6,601 nt of DNA from Chrysiogenia bacterium (GTDB taxonomy: Bacteria; JAGRBM01): the NCBI GenBank assembly GCA_020434085.1, contig JAGRBM010000087.1, positions 1 to 6,601 of the forward strand. The letters run 5' to 3'. Position 1 is the first letter of the stretch; each line of letters opens with the position of its first letter. Below are positions 1 to 6,060 of this stretch, one piece after another. Below the pieces are notes generated by a model. That model was not told where the DNA came from and did no database searches. It saw only the letters and a list, made by a program, of their open reading frames with translations. A program made the translations under genes and the position numbers.

Positions 1-449
1 TCACTCACCAGGTGCAGGGTGCCCTCCCCGCTGTTGGCCGCCATCACCGGGCGCCACTCGCTCACGTCGATCACGATGGTCGAGGGGAAGCGCCTGTAGA
101 CGGCCGCCTGGCTGATCCATGGGTGGCTCTCCACCCGGTCCTTGATTTCGCTGCAGTCGATGCGGAACAGGTTGTCCTTCGACGAGAGATTCGAGAGCGC
201 CAGAATGTCCTCGGCGCCCGCATGAAGATTGCTGCGCACGGCCACGCGCTGCACCGAGAAGGTCTTCCACTCCCCGAGGCCCCACCACGCGCCGTAGAGC
301 GCGCCGGCCACAAGACCGATGGGCGCGAGCTTGCCAAAAATGCGCAGCAGGCCGCCGGCCACGCTGCGAAGACGACTGCGCCGCATCCGCCTGGCACGCG
401 CCGCGGCGGGGCTGGTCGTCTTCTGCTTTTTGGTGCTCTTCTTCGCCAT
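1..449 (-). CDS. ftsQ: Cell division protein FtsQ (5' part, runs off left edge)
   Basis: Bitopic inner-membrane divisome protein; in the family it scaffolds FtsB/FtsL and links early and late division proteins. The visible 149 residues begin MAKKSTKKQK. The first 40 residues are cytoplasmic and strongly basic (about 14 Lys/Arg). One membrane segment follows at about residues 41-59 (LAPIGLVAGALYGAWWGLG). A periplasmic POTRA domain spans about 64-133, with FSVQRVAV, DNLFRID and HPWISQAAVYRRFPSTIVIDVSEWRP as diagnostic stretches (given here in part: HPWI at 109-112, RRFPSTIVIDV at 119-129). The FtsQ beta domain lies outside the window. The ATG at 449 is the first start after an in-frame TGA at 461-459, so an earlier start is excluded. 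Only 17 nt separate it from the ddl stop. Its ribosome site is weak (AGAG-like), consistent with low expression. The frame is open to the window edge. The identification rests on domain architecture plus position after ddl. Confidence 0.93.
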   Translation of the reverse strand, partial: MAKKSTKKQKTTSPAAARARRMRRSRLRSVAGGLLRIFGKLAPIGLVAGALYGAWWGLGEWKTFSVQRVAVRSNLHAGAEDILALSNLSSKDNLFRIDCSEIKDRVESHPWISQAAVYRRFPSTIVIDVSEWRPVMAANSGEGTLHLVS

Positions 450-460
450 GGCTCTATTTC

Positions 461-488
461 ACGCGCTCAGCCCACGCTGAGGGACGCG
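461..488 (-). promoter_or_regulatory. Stem-loop over the ddl stop, upstream of ftsQ
   Basis: A perfect 6-bp inverted repeat, CTCAGC-GTGG-GCTGAG on the coding strand (466-481), has a 4-nt loop and includes the ddl TGA. Four more GC pairs (462-465 with 485-488) can form across a 3-nt bulge. There is no U-run after it, so it is not an ordinary intrinsic terminator. It sits just upstream of the weak ftsQ ribosome site. It could influence coupling between ddl and ftsQ or mRNA stability; that role is inference, and such a stem can arise by chance in GC-rich DNA. Confidence 0.3.
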
Positions 489-1405
489 CCCTTTAGAATC
501 TCCTCGCACAAATCTTCATAGCTGTAGCCCGCTCCCGCCGCGATCTTCGGCACGAGCGAGAGCTCGGTCATTCCCGGCAGCGTGTTGATCTCCAGGATGT
601 TGCCCTCGAGCCCCTCGGCCAGGATGAAGTCCACGCGGCTCACGCCCCGGCATCCCAGCAGCGTGTGCACGCGCGCGGCCTCGTCCATGAGGCGGCGCTC
701 CACCACCGCATCGAGCGGCGCGGGCACCAGGTATTCGGTCTCGCCCTTGGTGTATTTCGCCTTGTAGTCGTAGAAATTCCGGCGCGTCTTGATCTCCACC
801 GTGCCCAGCGGTTTTCCATCGAGCACGGCGACCGAGAGCTCGCGCCCGGCGATGAACTTTTCGAGGAGCAGATGCTTGCTCTTGCGCGCCGCGCCCTTGA
901 GCACGCGCTGCAATTCGCCCGCGCGCTGCACCATCTCCACGCCGACCGAAGAGCCCTCGGAGTTGGGCTTCACCACCACCGGGTAGCCAAATGGCGACTC
1001 CACCGATTCCAGGTAAGCCGCAACCCCCTTGGCGGGGATGCGCAGCTCGATGAACGAGGCGGTCGAGAGTCCCGCCGCCGAGAGGATGCGCTTGGTCGCC
1101 GCCTTGTCCATGCAGATGGCCGAGGCAACGACGCCCGAGCCCGTGTAGGGAATGCCCATCACTTCGAGCAGCCCCTGCACGCAGCCGTCCTCGCCCCACT
1201 TGCCGTGGAGCGCGTTGACGGCGACGTCGATCTTCGCGCGCGTGAGCTTGCTGGGCAGGTCGCGGCCCACGTCGATGGTGGCAACCTTGTAGCCGCGCGC
1301 CTTGAGGGCCGCCGCCATCGCGGTTCCCGAGCGGAGCGAGACTTCCCGCTCGCTGGAAAGGCCGCCCAGCAGCACGCCGACCTTCATGTCCTTGCTGATC
1401 TTCAT
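467..1405 (-). CDS. ddl: D-alanine--D-alanine ligase
   Basis: Cytoplasmic ATP-dependent ligase that joins two D-Ala to make the dipeptide added by MurF. The 312-residue length is normal for the family. The N-terminal domain has GGLSSEREVSL (14-24) and HGKWGEDG (67-74). The ATP-grasp core has VVVKPNSEGSSVGV (143-156), EKFIAGRELSVAVL (182-195) and YDYKAKY (212-218). The C-terminal part has RVDF (257-260) and EINTLPGMTELSLVPK (272-287). By alignment to E. coli DdlB, the substrate triad Glu15-Ser150-Tyr216 corresponds to E19, S153 and Y218; the Tyr indicates D-Ala rather than D-lactate specificity. D259, E272 and N274 match the Mg-binding residues. The ATG at 1405 directly abuts the murB TAG (TAGATG), with GGGGAG 12 nt upstream (1423-1418). 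A second Met at residue 7 (1387) is possible but has AAGGAC too close to it. All key residues are present. Confidence 0.96.
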   Translation of the reverse strand: MKISKDMKVGVLLGGLSSEREVSLRSGTAMAAALKARGYKVATIDVGRDLPSKLTRAKIDVAVNALHGKWGEDGCVQGLLEVMGIPYTGSGVVASAICMDKAATKRILSAAGLSTASFIELRIPAKGVAAYLESVESPFGYPVVVKPNSEGSSVGVEMVQRAGELQRVLKGAARKSKHLLLEKFIAGRELSVAVLDGKPLGTVEIKTRRNFYDYKAKYTKGETEYLVPAPLDAVVERRLMDEAARVHTLLGCRGVSRVDFILAEGLEGNILEINTLPGMTELSLVPKIAAGAGYSYEDLCEEILKGASLSVG

Positions 1406-2332
1406 CTAGTTGAGGCTCTCCCCGACGATCTTGATTTCGAGTTCCAGGCGCACGCCGAATTTCTCTTCGACGGCGGCGCGCATTTTCTCCGCAAGCGCTT
1501 CGACGTCTGCGGCGCTCGCCCCTTCACCAGTGACGATGAAGTTGGCGTGTTTTTCCGAGACGCGCGCGCCGCCCACGGCAAGGCCCTTGAGTCCGGCCTG
1601 CTCGATGAGCCGCCCGGCGTAGTCACCCTCGGGATTCTTGAATACGCTCCCGGCATTGGGCTCATTCGTGGGCTGCGTCTTCTGGCGGTAGGCGGCGTGC
1701 TCGCGCACGATGCCGCGAATTTCCTGCGCGCTGCTCGGCTGCAGAACAAGCTGCATGCTCGCCACGATCTCCTCGGGAGCCAGCGACGAGTTCCGGTAGC
1801 TGAGCCCCAGGGCGCGCGCCTCACGCGCCTCGATGCTCCCGTCGGGCCCGGCGATCCGAACGTCCTTCAGAATGTGCTTCATCTCTCCGCCGTGGGCGCC
1901 GGCGTTCATGCGCACCGCGCCGCCCATGGTTCCCGGAATGAGCGCGAGAAACTCCGCGCCGCCCAGGCAGTCTTTTGTCAGTCGCTGCACCAGCGCGCCC
2001 GTCGTCATCCCGGCGCCCACTTTGACGATGCTGCTGCCGTCGGCGCGCACTTCGACGCGCTCGTAACCGGCGAGCGCGCCCTCGAGCACGATCACCAGAG
2101 CGCGAATGCCGCCATCGCGCACCAGCAGGTTCGTCCCACGCCCGAGCACGAAGGCCGGGACGCCCGCGCCGTGGGCCGCGGCGAGCGCCTGAGAGAGTTC
2201 ATCTTCGTTCCAGCACTCGGCCAGCAGGTCGGCGGCGCCGCCCACGCGGTAGCCCACACGCTCTGCAAGCGAGGCGCCGCGCACAAGGCGCCCGCCCAGC
2301 AGCGCTTCAAGCGCTCCGGCGAGTTCCTCCAT
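1406..2332 (-). CDS. murB: UDP-N-acetylenolpyruvoylglucosamine reductase (MurB)
   Basis: FAD/NADPH-dependent cytoplasmic enzyme that reduces enolpyruvyl-UDP-GlcNAc to UDP-MurNAc, the second committed step of peptidoglycan synthesis. Residue numbers here count from the outer ATG at 2362; subtract 10 for the start chosen. The FAD-binding domain shows YRVGGAADLLAE (38-49), GRGTNLLVRDGG (74-85) and IPGTMGGAVRMNAGAHGGE (142-160). The substrate domain shows YRNSSL (189-194), PNAGSVFKNP (235-244) with the expected catalytic Ser239, and SEKHANFIV (269-277). The C-terminal LELEIKIVGE (306-315) supplies the catalytic Glu, probably E309. The sequence resembles type II MurB. I prefer the ATG at 2332 (308 aa, MEELAGALEA) because GAGGTGG lies 5 nt upstream. 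The ATG at 2362 (318 aa, MLAVSKEVDA) has AAGGA touching the start, which is too close, although GGAG 12 nt upstream keeps it possible. It lies between murC and ddl in the same frame as both. Confidence 0.95.
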   Translation of the reverse strand: MEELAGALEALLGGRLVRGASLAERVGYRVGGAADLLAECWNEDELSQALAAAHGAGVPAFVLGRGTNLLVRDGGIRALVIVLEGALAGYERVEVRADGSSIVKVGAGMTTGALVQRLTKDCLGGAEFLALIPGTMGGAVRMNAGAHGGEMKHILKDVRIAGPDGSIEAREARALGLSYRNSSLAPEEIVASMQLVLQPSSAQEIRGIVREHAAYRQKTQPTNEPNAGSVFKNPEGDYAGRLIEQAGLKGLAVGGARVSEKHANFIVTGEGASAADVEALAEKMRAAVEEKFGVRLELEIKIVGESLN

Positions 2333-2337
2333 GGCGT

Positions 2338-2344
2338 CCACCTC
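2338..2344 (-). promoter_or_regulatory. Shine-Dalgarno supporting the inner murB start
   Basis: The coding strand reads GAGGTGG followed by ACGCC and then ATG at 2332. This is a 6-base match to the anti-Shine-Dalgarno complement at ideal spacing and decides the murB start. Caveat: if translation starts at 2362, the same bases simply encode Glu-Val (GAG GTG), a common codon pair, so the match could be fortuitous. Confidence 0.5.
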
Positions 2345-2365
2345 TTTGCTCACGGCAAGCATTCC

Positions 2366-3757
2366 TTACGCATTCTCCCGCGCGCGACGCTCGTGCGCGC
2401 GCCCGACAAGCTGGTCGCAGGTGCGACCGATGTTGCCCGCGCCCAGGGTCAGGCACAGATCGCCCGGCTCGAGCGCCGCTTCGATCTTTGCCAGCTCCGC
2501 CTCGGGATCGGGCAGATGATGAACATTCTTGTGGCCGTGGCGGCGCACCGCCGCGACCAGATTCTCGGCACTCACACCCTCGATGGGTTTCTCGCCTGCC
2601 GCATAGATGTCGGTCACGAACACCACATCGGCGTCGTTGAAGCAGCGGGCAAAGTCCTCGAGCAGCTCCTGCGTGCGCGAGTAGCGATGGGGCTGGAAGA
2701 TCGCCACCACGCGGCGCTTCCACCCGCCCTTGGCCGCCGAGAGCGTTGCGCGAATCTCCTCGGGATGGTGGCCGTAGTCGTCCACGTAAAGCACATCGTC
2801 GATGTCGCCCTTGATCTCGAAGCGACGATGCACGCCCTCGAAATCTTCGAGGCCTTCCTTGATCGCCCGGAAGGGGATCTCCAGCTCGCAGGCAACCGCG
2901 ATGGATGCCAGCGCGTTGAGCACGTTGTGGCGCCCGGGCACGCGCAGGGTGACGCGGCCCAGGGGCTGGCCGCGAAGCACGATGGTGAAGGTCGCCAGCG
3001 AGCCGTGGAACTCGAGCTCTTCGGCGCGCACGTCGGCCTGGGCCGAGAGGCCGTAGGTCATCACCCGACGGCGGATACTGGGGAGCAGGTCCTGGAGAGT
3101 GGGGTGATCGTGGCAGGCTACCAAAACGCCAAAGAAGGGGACTTTGTTGGCGAAGGTGGTGTAGGCCTCCAGGACCCGCTCCATCGAGCCGTAATGACTC
3201 AAATGTTCTGGATCGATGTTGGTGATGACCGCGATGGTCGGCGTGAGCAGCAGGAATGAGCCATCGGACTCGTCCGCTTCGGTCACGAAGAATTCGCCCG
3301 CGCCCAGCGTGGCGTGCGAGCCCACCGAGCGCAGCTTGCCGCCGACGACGACCGTCGGGTCGATGCCGCCGGCGGTGAGCACACTGGCAATCAGCGAAGT
3401 CGTGCTCGTCTTGCCGTGGGTGCCCGCAACGGCGATGCCGTATTTCATGCGCATCAGCTCGGCGAGCATCTCCGCGCGCGGGATGACCGGAATGCCACGC
3501 TCTTTCGCGGCGATCACCTCGGGATTGCTCGCCGGGACGGCGCTGGAGATGACGACCACGTTGGCATCGTCGAGGTTCTCCGCGCTGTGACCGAAGGCGA
3601 TCTCGGCGCCCATGGCGACAAGCCGCCGCGTGGTCTCCGATTCCTTGAGGTCCGAGCCGCGCACGCGGTAGCCGCGCGCCAGCAATACCTCGGCGATGCC
3701 GCTCATGCCGGCGCCGCCGATTCCGACCAGATGGATCTGTTTGATTCGTCCGTACAT
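2366..3757 (-). CDS. murC: UDP-N-acetylmuramate--L-alanine ligase (MurC)
   Basis: Cytoplasmic Mur ligase that uses ATP to attach L-Ala to UDP-MurNAc, the first peptide-stem step. At 463 residues the length is normal. Domain order: N-terminal Rossmann UDP-binding domain with IHLVGIGGAGMSGIAEVL (8-25); central ATPase domain with P-loop GTHGKTSTT (112-120), TEADESDGSF (159-168), TNIDPEHLSHYG (179-190) and HNVLNALAS (277-285); C-terminal domain with GVHRRFE (308-314), DDYGHHPEEI (326-335), FQPHRYSRT (354-362) and LGAGNIG (438-444). HLSHYG and DDYGHHP distinguish MurC from MurD, MurE and MurF. I chose the ATG at 3757 (MYGRIKQIHLVGIGG) over a GTG at 3778 that adds MKGEGLE, because the family begins close to the glycine-rich loop and AGGTGAGGG is correctly spaced before 3757. 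The murG stop is 10 nt upstream. The TAA at 2368-2366 is followed by GGA ATG in the same frame. Confidence 0.97.
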   Translation of the reverse strand: MYGRIKQIHLVGIGGAGMSGIAEVLLARGYRVRGSDLKESETTRRLVAMGAEIAFGHSAENLDDANVVVISSAVPASNPEVIAAKERGIPVIPRAEMLAELMRMKYGIAVAGTHGKTSTTSLIASVLTAGGIDPTVVVGGKLRSVGSHATLGAGEFFVTEADESDGSFLLLTPTIAVITNIDPEHLSHYGSMERVLEAYTTFANKVPFFGVLVACHDHPTLQDLLPSIRRRVMTYGLSAQADVRAEELEFHGSLATFTIVLRGQPLGRVTLRVPGRHNVLNALASIAVACELEIPFRAIKEGLEDFEGVHRRFEIKGDIDDVLYVDDYGHHPEEIRATLSAAKGGWKRRVVAIFQPHRYSRTQELLEDFARCFNDADVVFVTDIYAAGEKPIEGVSAENLVAAVRRHGHKNVHHLPDPEAELAKIEAALEPGDLCLTLGAGNIGRTCDQLVGRAHERRARENA

Positions 3758-3764
3758 TTCTAGA

Positions 3765-3774
3765 CCCTCACCTT
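3765..3774 (-). promoter_or_regulatory. murC Shine-Dalgarno containing the murG stop
   Basis: The coding strand reads AAGGTGAGGG, then TCTAGAA, then the murC ATG at 3757. The TGA inside this stretch (3770-3768) is the murG stop codon, so ribosomes finishing murG end on the murC initiation site. This supports the 3757 start over the upstream GTG at 3778 and suggests murG-murC translational coupling. Confidence 0.65.
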
Positions 3775-4865
3775 TCACTCACCATGGCGATGCACGCGCC
3801 CGCGATGTCCTCGGCTGCCCTGGGACGACCGTGCTCACGCGCGCGCGCTGCCATGTCTTCGAGCTTGCCGGGCGCGCCAAGTAGCTCGTCCAGCAGTGCC
3901 GATAGCCCATCGGCGCTCATTTCTTTCTGAATCACCACCCGCGCGGCCCCAAGGCCTTCGAGTTCGCGGGCGTTTACTTCCTGATGGTTGTCGGTCGCAA
4001 AGGGGAACGGGATGAGCACGCTGCCGCGACCGATGGCGCAGAGCTCGGCAAGGGTCGAGGCCCCTGCCCGCCCCACAACGAGGCTCGCGCCGGCATAGAC
4101 CTTGCCCATGTCGGAGAGAAATGCCTCGACCCGCGGCGTGCCTGGCGCACCTTCGTAGCGCGCGGCCGTCTGCTCGAACTCGGCGGCGCCGCTCTGGTGG
4201 GTCCAGACAAGCCCGGCGTGTTTTTCGGCGAGCGTGCGGTAGACCTCGGGCATCACCTCGTTGATGGCGCGTGCGCCCTGGCTGCCACCCAAAACAACGA
4301 CTGCGGGCTTTGCCGGCAGCGCGGGGCGCTCGCCCGCAAGCTTCATGATTTCCTCGCGCACCGGGTTGCCCGAGAACACAACCTTGCGCGCCGGAAACGC
4401 CTCGCGCGCGGCCTCGAAAGCGGTGAACACGGTGTGCACCACCCGGCCGAGGATTTTGTTGGTCAGCCCGGGCACGGAGTTCTGTTCCTGGATGGCGGTC
4501 TTCTTGCCGAGCAGCCGCGCGGCCAGCACCACCGGTCCCGAGACGTAGCCGCCCACGCCGATCACGACGTCGGGCGAGAAGCGGCGGATGATTCCCATGG
4601 CTTTGAAAAGCGAGAGCGGCAGGCTGAAGAGCGTCGCCAGCTTGCGCATCAGGCCCAGGCCCTTGAGCTGCCCCACTTCGAGAAACTCGTGGGGAAGGTT
4701 TCGCTCGGGAAGCACGCGCGCCTCGATCCCGCGGGGCGTTCCCACGAAGAGGATCTCACTGCCGCCTGGAGCCAGGCGCAGGAAGGCCTCCCCGATGGCG
4801 ATGCCCGGGAAGAGGTGCCCGCCGGTTCCGCCGCCGGCGATCATCATTTTGAGTGCGCGTTCCAT
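3768..4865 (-). CDS. murG: Lipid II synthase GlcNAc transferase (MurG)
   Basis: Peripheral inner-membrane GT-B glycosyltransferase that transfers GlcNAc from UDP-GlcNAc to lipid I, giving lipid II. At 365 residues the length is normal. The N-terminal Rossmann domain has GGGTGGHLFPGIAIGEAF (11-28), with His17 in the conserved loop, then VGVGGYVSGP (102-111, first residue variable) and IQEQNSVPGLTNK (125-137). The C-terminal UDP-GlcNAc domain has VVLGGSQGARAIN (190-202), THQSG (222-226), FLSDM (249-253), GRAGASTLAEL (265-275, with E274 at the position of E. coli Glu269) and IPFPFATDNHQEVNA (285-299). The DNHQ..NA stretch matches the E. coli QQ..N nucleotide-sugar contacts. The ATG at 4865 is the first in frame; Met7 and Met8 are fallbacks. 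No good Shine-Dalgarno precedes it, unlike ftsW and murC, so initiation may depend on coupling or be inefficient. Its stop lies in the murC ribosome site. Confidence 0.97.
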   Translation of the reverse strand: MERALKMMIAGGGTGGHLFPGIAIGEAFLRLAPGGSEILFVGTPRGIEARVLPERNLPHEFLEVGQLKGLGLMRKLATLFSLPLSLFKAMGIIRRFSPDVVIGVGGYVSGPVVLAARLLGKKTAIQEQNSVPGLTNKILGRVVHTVFTAFEAAREAFPARKVVFSGNPVREEIMKLAGERPALPAKPAVVVLGGSQGARAINEVMPEVYRTLAEKHAGLVWTHQSGAAEFEQTAARYEGAPGTPRVEAFLSDMGKVYAGASLVVGRAGASTLAELCAIGRGSVLIPFPFATDNHQEVNARELEGLGAARVVIQKEMSADGLSALLDELLGAPGKLEDMAARAREHGRPRAAEDIAGACIAMVSER

Positions 4866-4936
4866 TGCGTCAATTCGTTTCCGTTTCCCTGCCGGGTCAG
4901 TCCCAGCTCCATTCGTCGCGGTCGTCCATCACTCAT
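4844..4936 (-). CDS. Candidate 30-aa micro-ORF bridging ftsW and murG
   Basis: An ATG at 4936 overlaps the ftsW TGA as ATGA, the same junction type as murD-ftsW. It opens a 30-codon frame starting MSDGRPRRMEL and ending NELTQWNAHSK, with a TGA at 4846-4844, which is 22 nt inside murG. The product would be basic and hydrophilic, with no membrane segment and no family I recognise. AAGGGG touches the ATG directly, too close for a normal ribosome site. It may be a coupling leader that brings ribosomes to the poorly equipped murG start, or pure chance. No evidence of expression is visible. Confidence 0.17.
   Translation of the reverse strand: MSDGRPRRMELGLTRQGNGNELTQWNAHSK
4877..4888 (-). repeat. 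Two-copy GGAAAC tandem in the ftsW-murG gap
   Basis: The coding strand carries GGAAACGGAAAC, two exact 6-nt units, 11 nt before the murG ATG. It is less GC-rich than its surroundings. It could give an unstructured ribosome landing region upstream of murG, but two copies of a hexamer are weak evidence of anything. Confidence 0.3.
4897..4929 (-). CDS. Candidate 10-aa acidic micro-ORF in frame after ftsW
   Basis: The frame ATG GAC GAC ... TGA encodes MDDRDEWSWD, which is acidic and has two Trp. It has the best-placed ribosome site in this gap: AAGGGGA (4942-4936) followed by 6 nt. It lies in the same frame as ftsW, directly after TGA GTG, so it is also what FtsW would gain (VMDDRDEWSWD) by stop readthrough. 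It overlaps the 30-codon candidate in another frame; at most one is likely to be real. A 10-codon frame easily occurs by chance. Confidence 0.15.
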   Translation of the reverse strand: MDDRDEWSWD

Positions 4937-6060
4937 CCCCTTGCCGAGAGGCTCAGCAGAATTCCGCAGGCCCACAGGCTCACGATCAATGAGCTGCCGC
5001 CGAAGCTCACCAGTGGCAGCGTCAGTCCCTTCGTCGGCAGCAGTCCCATGACCACCGCCGCATTCGTAAACGCTTCGATTCCGATCAGGATCGCCAGCCC
5101 CGCGGCGAGCAGCGCGCTGAAGCTGTCGTCGCATTGCAGCGCCACGCGCAGGCCGCGAACCACGATGATGGCAAACAGGATGATTACGAATCCCACGCCG
5201 ATGAGACCCAGTTCCTCACCGATCACCGAGAGGATGAAATCGGTGTGCGCCTCGGGCAGGAAGAAGAGCTTCTGCTGGGAATCGCCGAGTCCCCTGCCCG
5301 TCAGGCCGCCCGAACCGAATGCCAGGAAGCTCTGAATGATCTGGAAACCATCCGAGTGCGGGCTGCTCCACGGGTCGAGGAAGCTCAGCACGCGGCGCAG
5401 CCGGTAGGGCGAGTGCCAGATGAGCAAGCCCGCCGCCACGGCGCCCGGCAGCGCAGTGAGCGCCAGGTGCTTGATGCGCGCGCCGCCGATGAACATCATC
5501 GCGCCGCACACCATTCCGAGCGTGAGCACCGTGCCAAGGTCCGGCTCGGCCAGCAGCAGCGTGGCCACAATGGCCAGCACGATGAGGTGCGGCAGCACGC
5601 CGACGCTGTAGATGTGCATCTTGTCGCTCTTGCGCGAGAGCGAGCGCGCCATATACAGGACCATCGCGATCTTGATGACCTCGCCCGGCTGAACCGAAAA
5701 TCCCGGGAAGCGAATCCACCGGCGCGCGCCGCCCACCTGGACGCCGATACCGGGGATCAGCACGAGGACCAGCAACGCAAGCGCGACGAGCAGTGCCGGA
5801 TACGCGGCCTGCCGCCAGGTCGCCGCGTGAACGCGCATGCTGGCCATGAGCACGCCAAGGCCGATGAGCAGGTACACCGCCTGGCGCTTGAGAAAATAGA
5901 ATCCGTCGGCATGGGTCTCGGCGCCGCGCACCGAGCTGACCGAGTAGACCATCACGAGCCCCAGGCACGCGAGCATGAGCACGCACACGAGAATGGAGCG
6001 ATCAAATGCGCCCACTTCGTGCGGGAAAACGGTGGAGGCGGTGCCCTGCATCGAACTCAT
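4933..6060 (-). CDS. ftsW: Septal peptidoglycan glycosyltransferase FtsW (SEDS)
   Basis: Polytopic inner-membrane SEDS protein that polymerises lipid II into glycan strands at the septum with its partner class B PBP (FtsI). At 375 residues the length is typical. About ten membrane segments are visible, near 22-41, 60-76, 87-103, 128-140, 156-171, 176-193, 198-214, 277-301, 316-336 and 346-370, with a large extracellular loop at about 215-276. SEDS hallmarks: GARRWIRF (111-118), QPGEVIKIAMVLYMAR (124-139), AEPDLGT (171-177), LPEAHTDFI (268-276) with the predicted catalytic Asp274, GEELG (281-285), and PTKGLTLPLVSFGGSSL (342-358). FtsW rather than RodA is favoured by its place between murD and murG. 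The ATG at 6060 overlaps the murD stop as ATGA and has AGGGGG 8 nt upstream. The open frame extends back to 6231, but that part overlaps murD and is shadow. Confidence 0.96.
   Translation of the reverse strand: MSSMQGTASTVFPHEVGAFDRSILVCVLMLACLGLVMVYSVSSVRGAETHADGFYFLKRQAVYLLIGLGVLMASMRVHAATWRQAAYPALLVALALLVLVLIPGIGVQVGGARRWIRFPGFSVQPGEVIKIAMVLYMARSLSRKSDKMHIYSVGVLPHLIVLAIVATLLLAEPDLGTVLTLGMVCGAMMFIGGARIKHLALTALPGAVAAGLLIWHSPYRLRRVLSFLDPWSSPHSDGFQIIQSFLAFGSGGLTGRGLGDSQQKLFFLPEAHTDFILSVIGEELGLIGVGFVIILFAIIVVRGLRVALQCDDSFSALLAAGLAILIGIEAFTNAAVVMGLLPTKGLTLPLVSFGGSSLIVSLWACGILLSLSARG
4936..4942 (-). promoter_or_regulatory. Orphan Shine-Dalgarno at the end of ftsW
   Basis: AAGGGGA lies within the last codons of ftsW, 6 nt before an ATG at 4929 that opens only the 10-codon frame. 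It is about 70 nt from the murG ATG, too far to serve it directly. It may be a chance purine run, since the bases encode Arg-Gly, or a standby or leader site for murG. Confidence 0.25.

Noticed and set aside
71-397. 108-codon minus-strand open frame at the left end, and a 95-codon one at 1-288.
   Set aside because: Both are out-of-frame shadows of ftsQ, whose own frame (449 to the left edge) carries a membrane segment and POTRA domain.
665-3259. 864-codon open frame on the plus strand, antisense to ddl, murB and murC.
   Set aside because: Its codons are in register with the minus-strand genes (both frames have positions congruent modulo 3). Antisense stops would need sense TTA, CTA or TCA codons, which GC-rich genes avoid. 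Because murC, murB and ddl share a frame, the shadow runs through all three. The product is rich in His, Arg and Ala with no recognisable domain.
4841-4873. Possible promoter before murG: TTGACG on the coding strand with an AATGAT-like -10.
   Set aside because: Spacing would be about 19 nt and the -10 is poor (4 of 6). It would initiate inside murG, downstream of its start codon.
3984-5051. 355-codon open frame on the plus strand, antisense to murG.
   Set aside because: It has the same codon-register relation to murG and the same His/Arg/Ala-rich composition with no domain. murG carries all its family motifs on the other strand.
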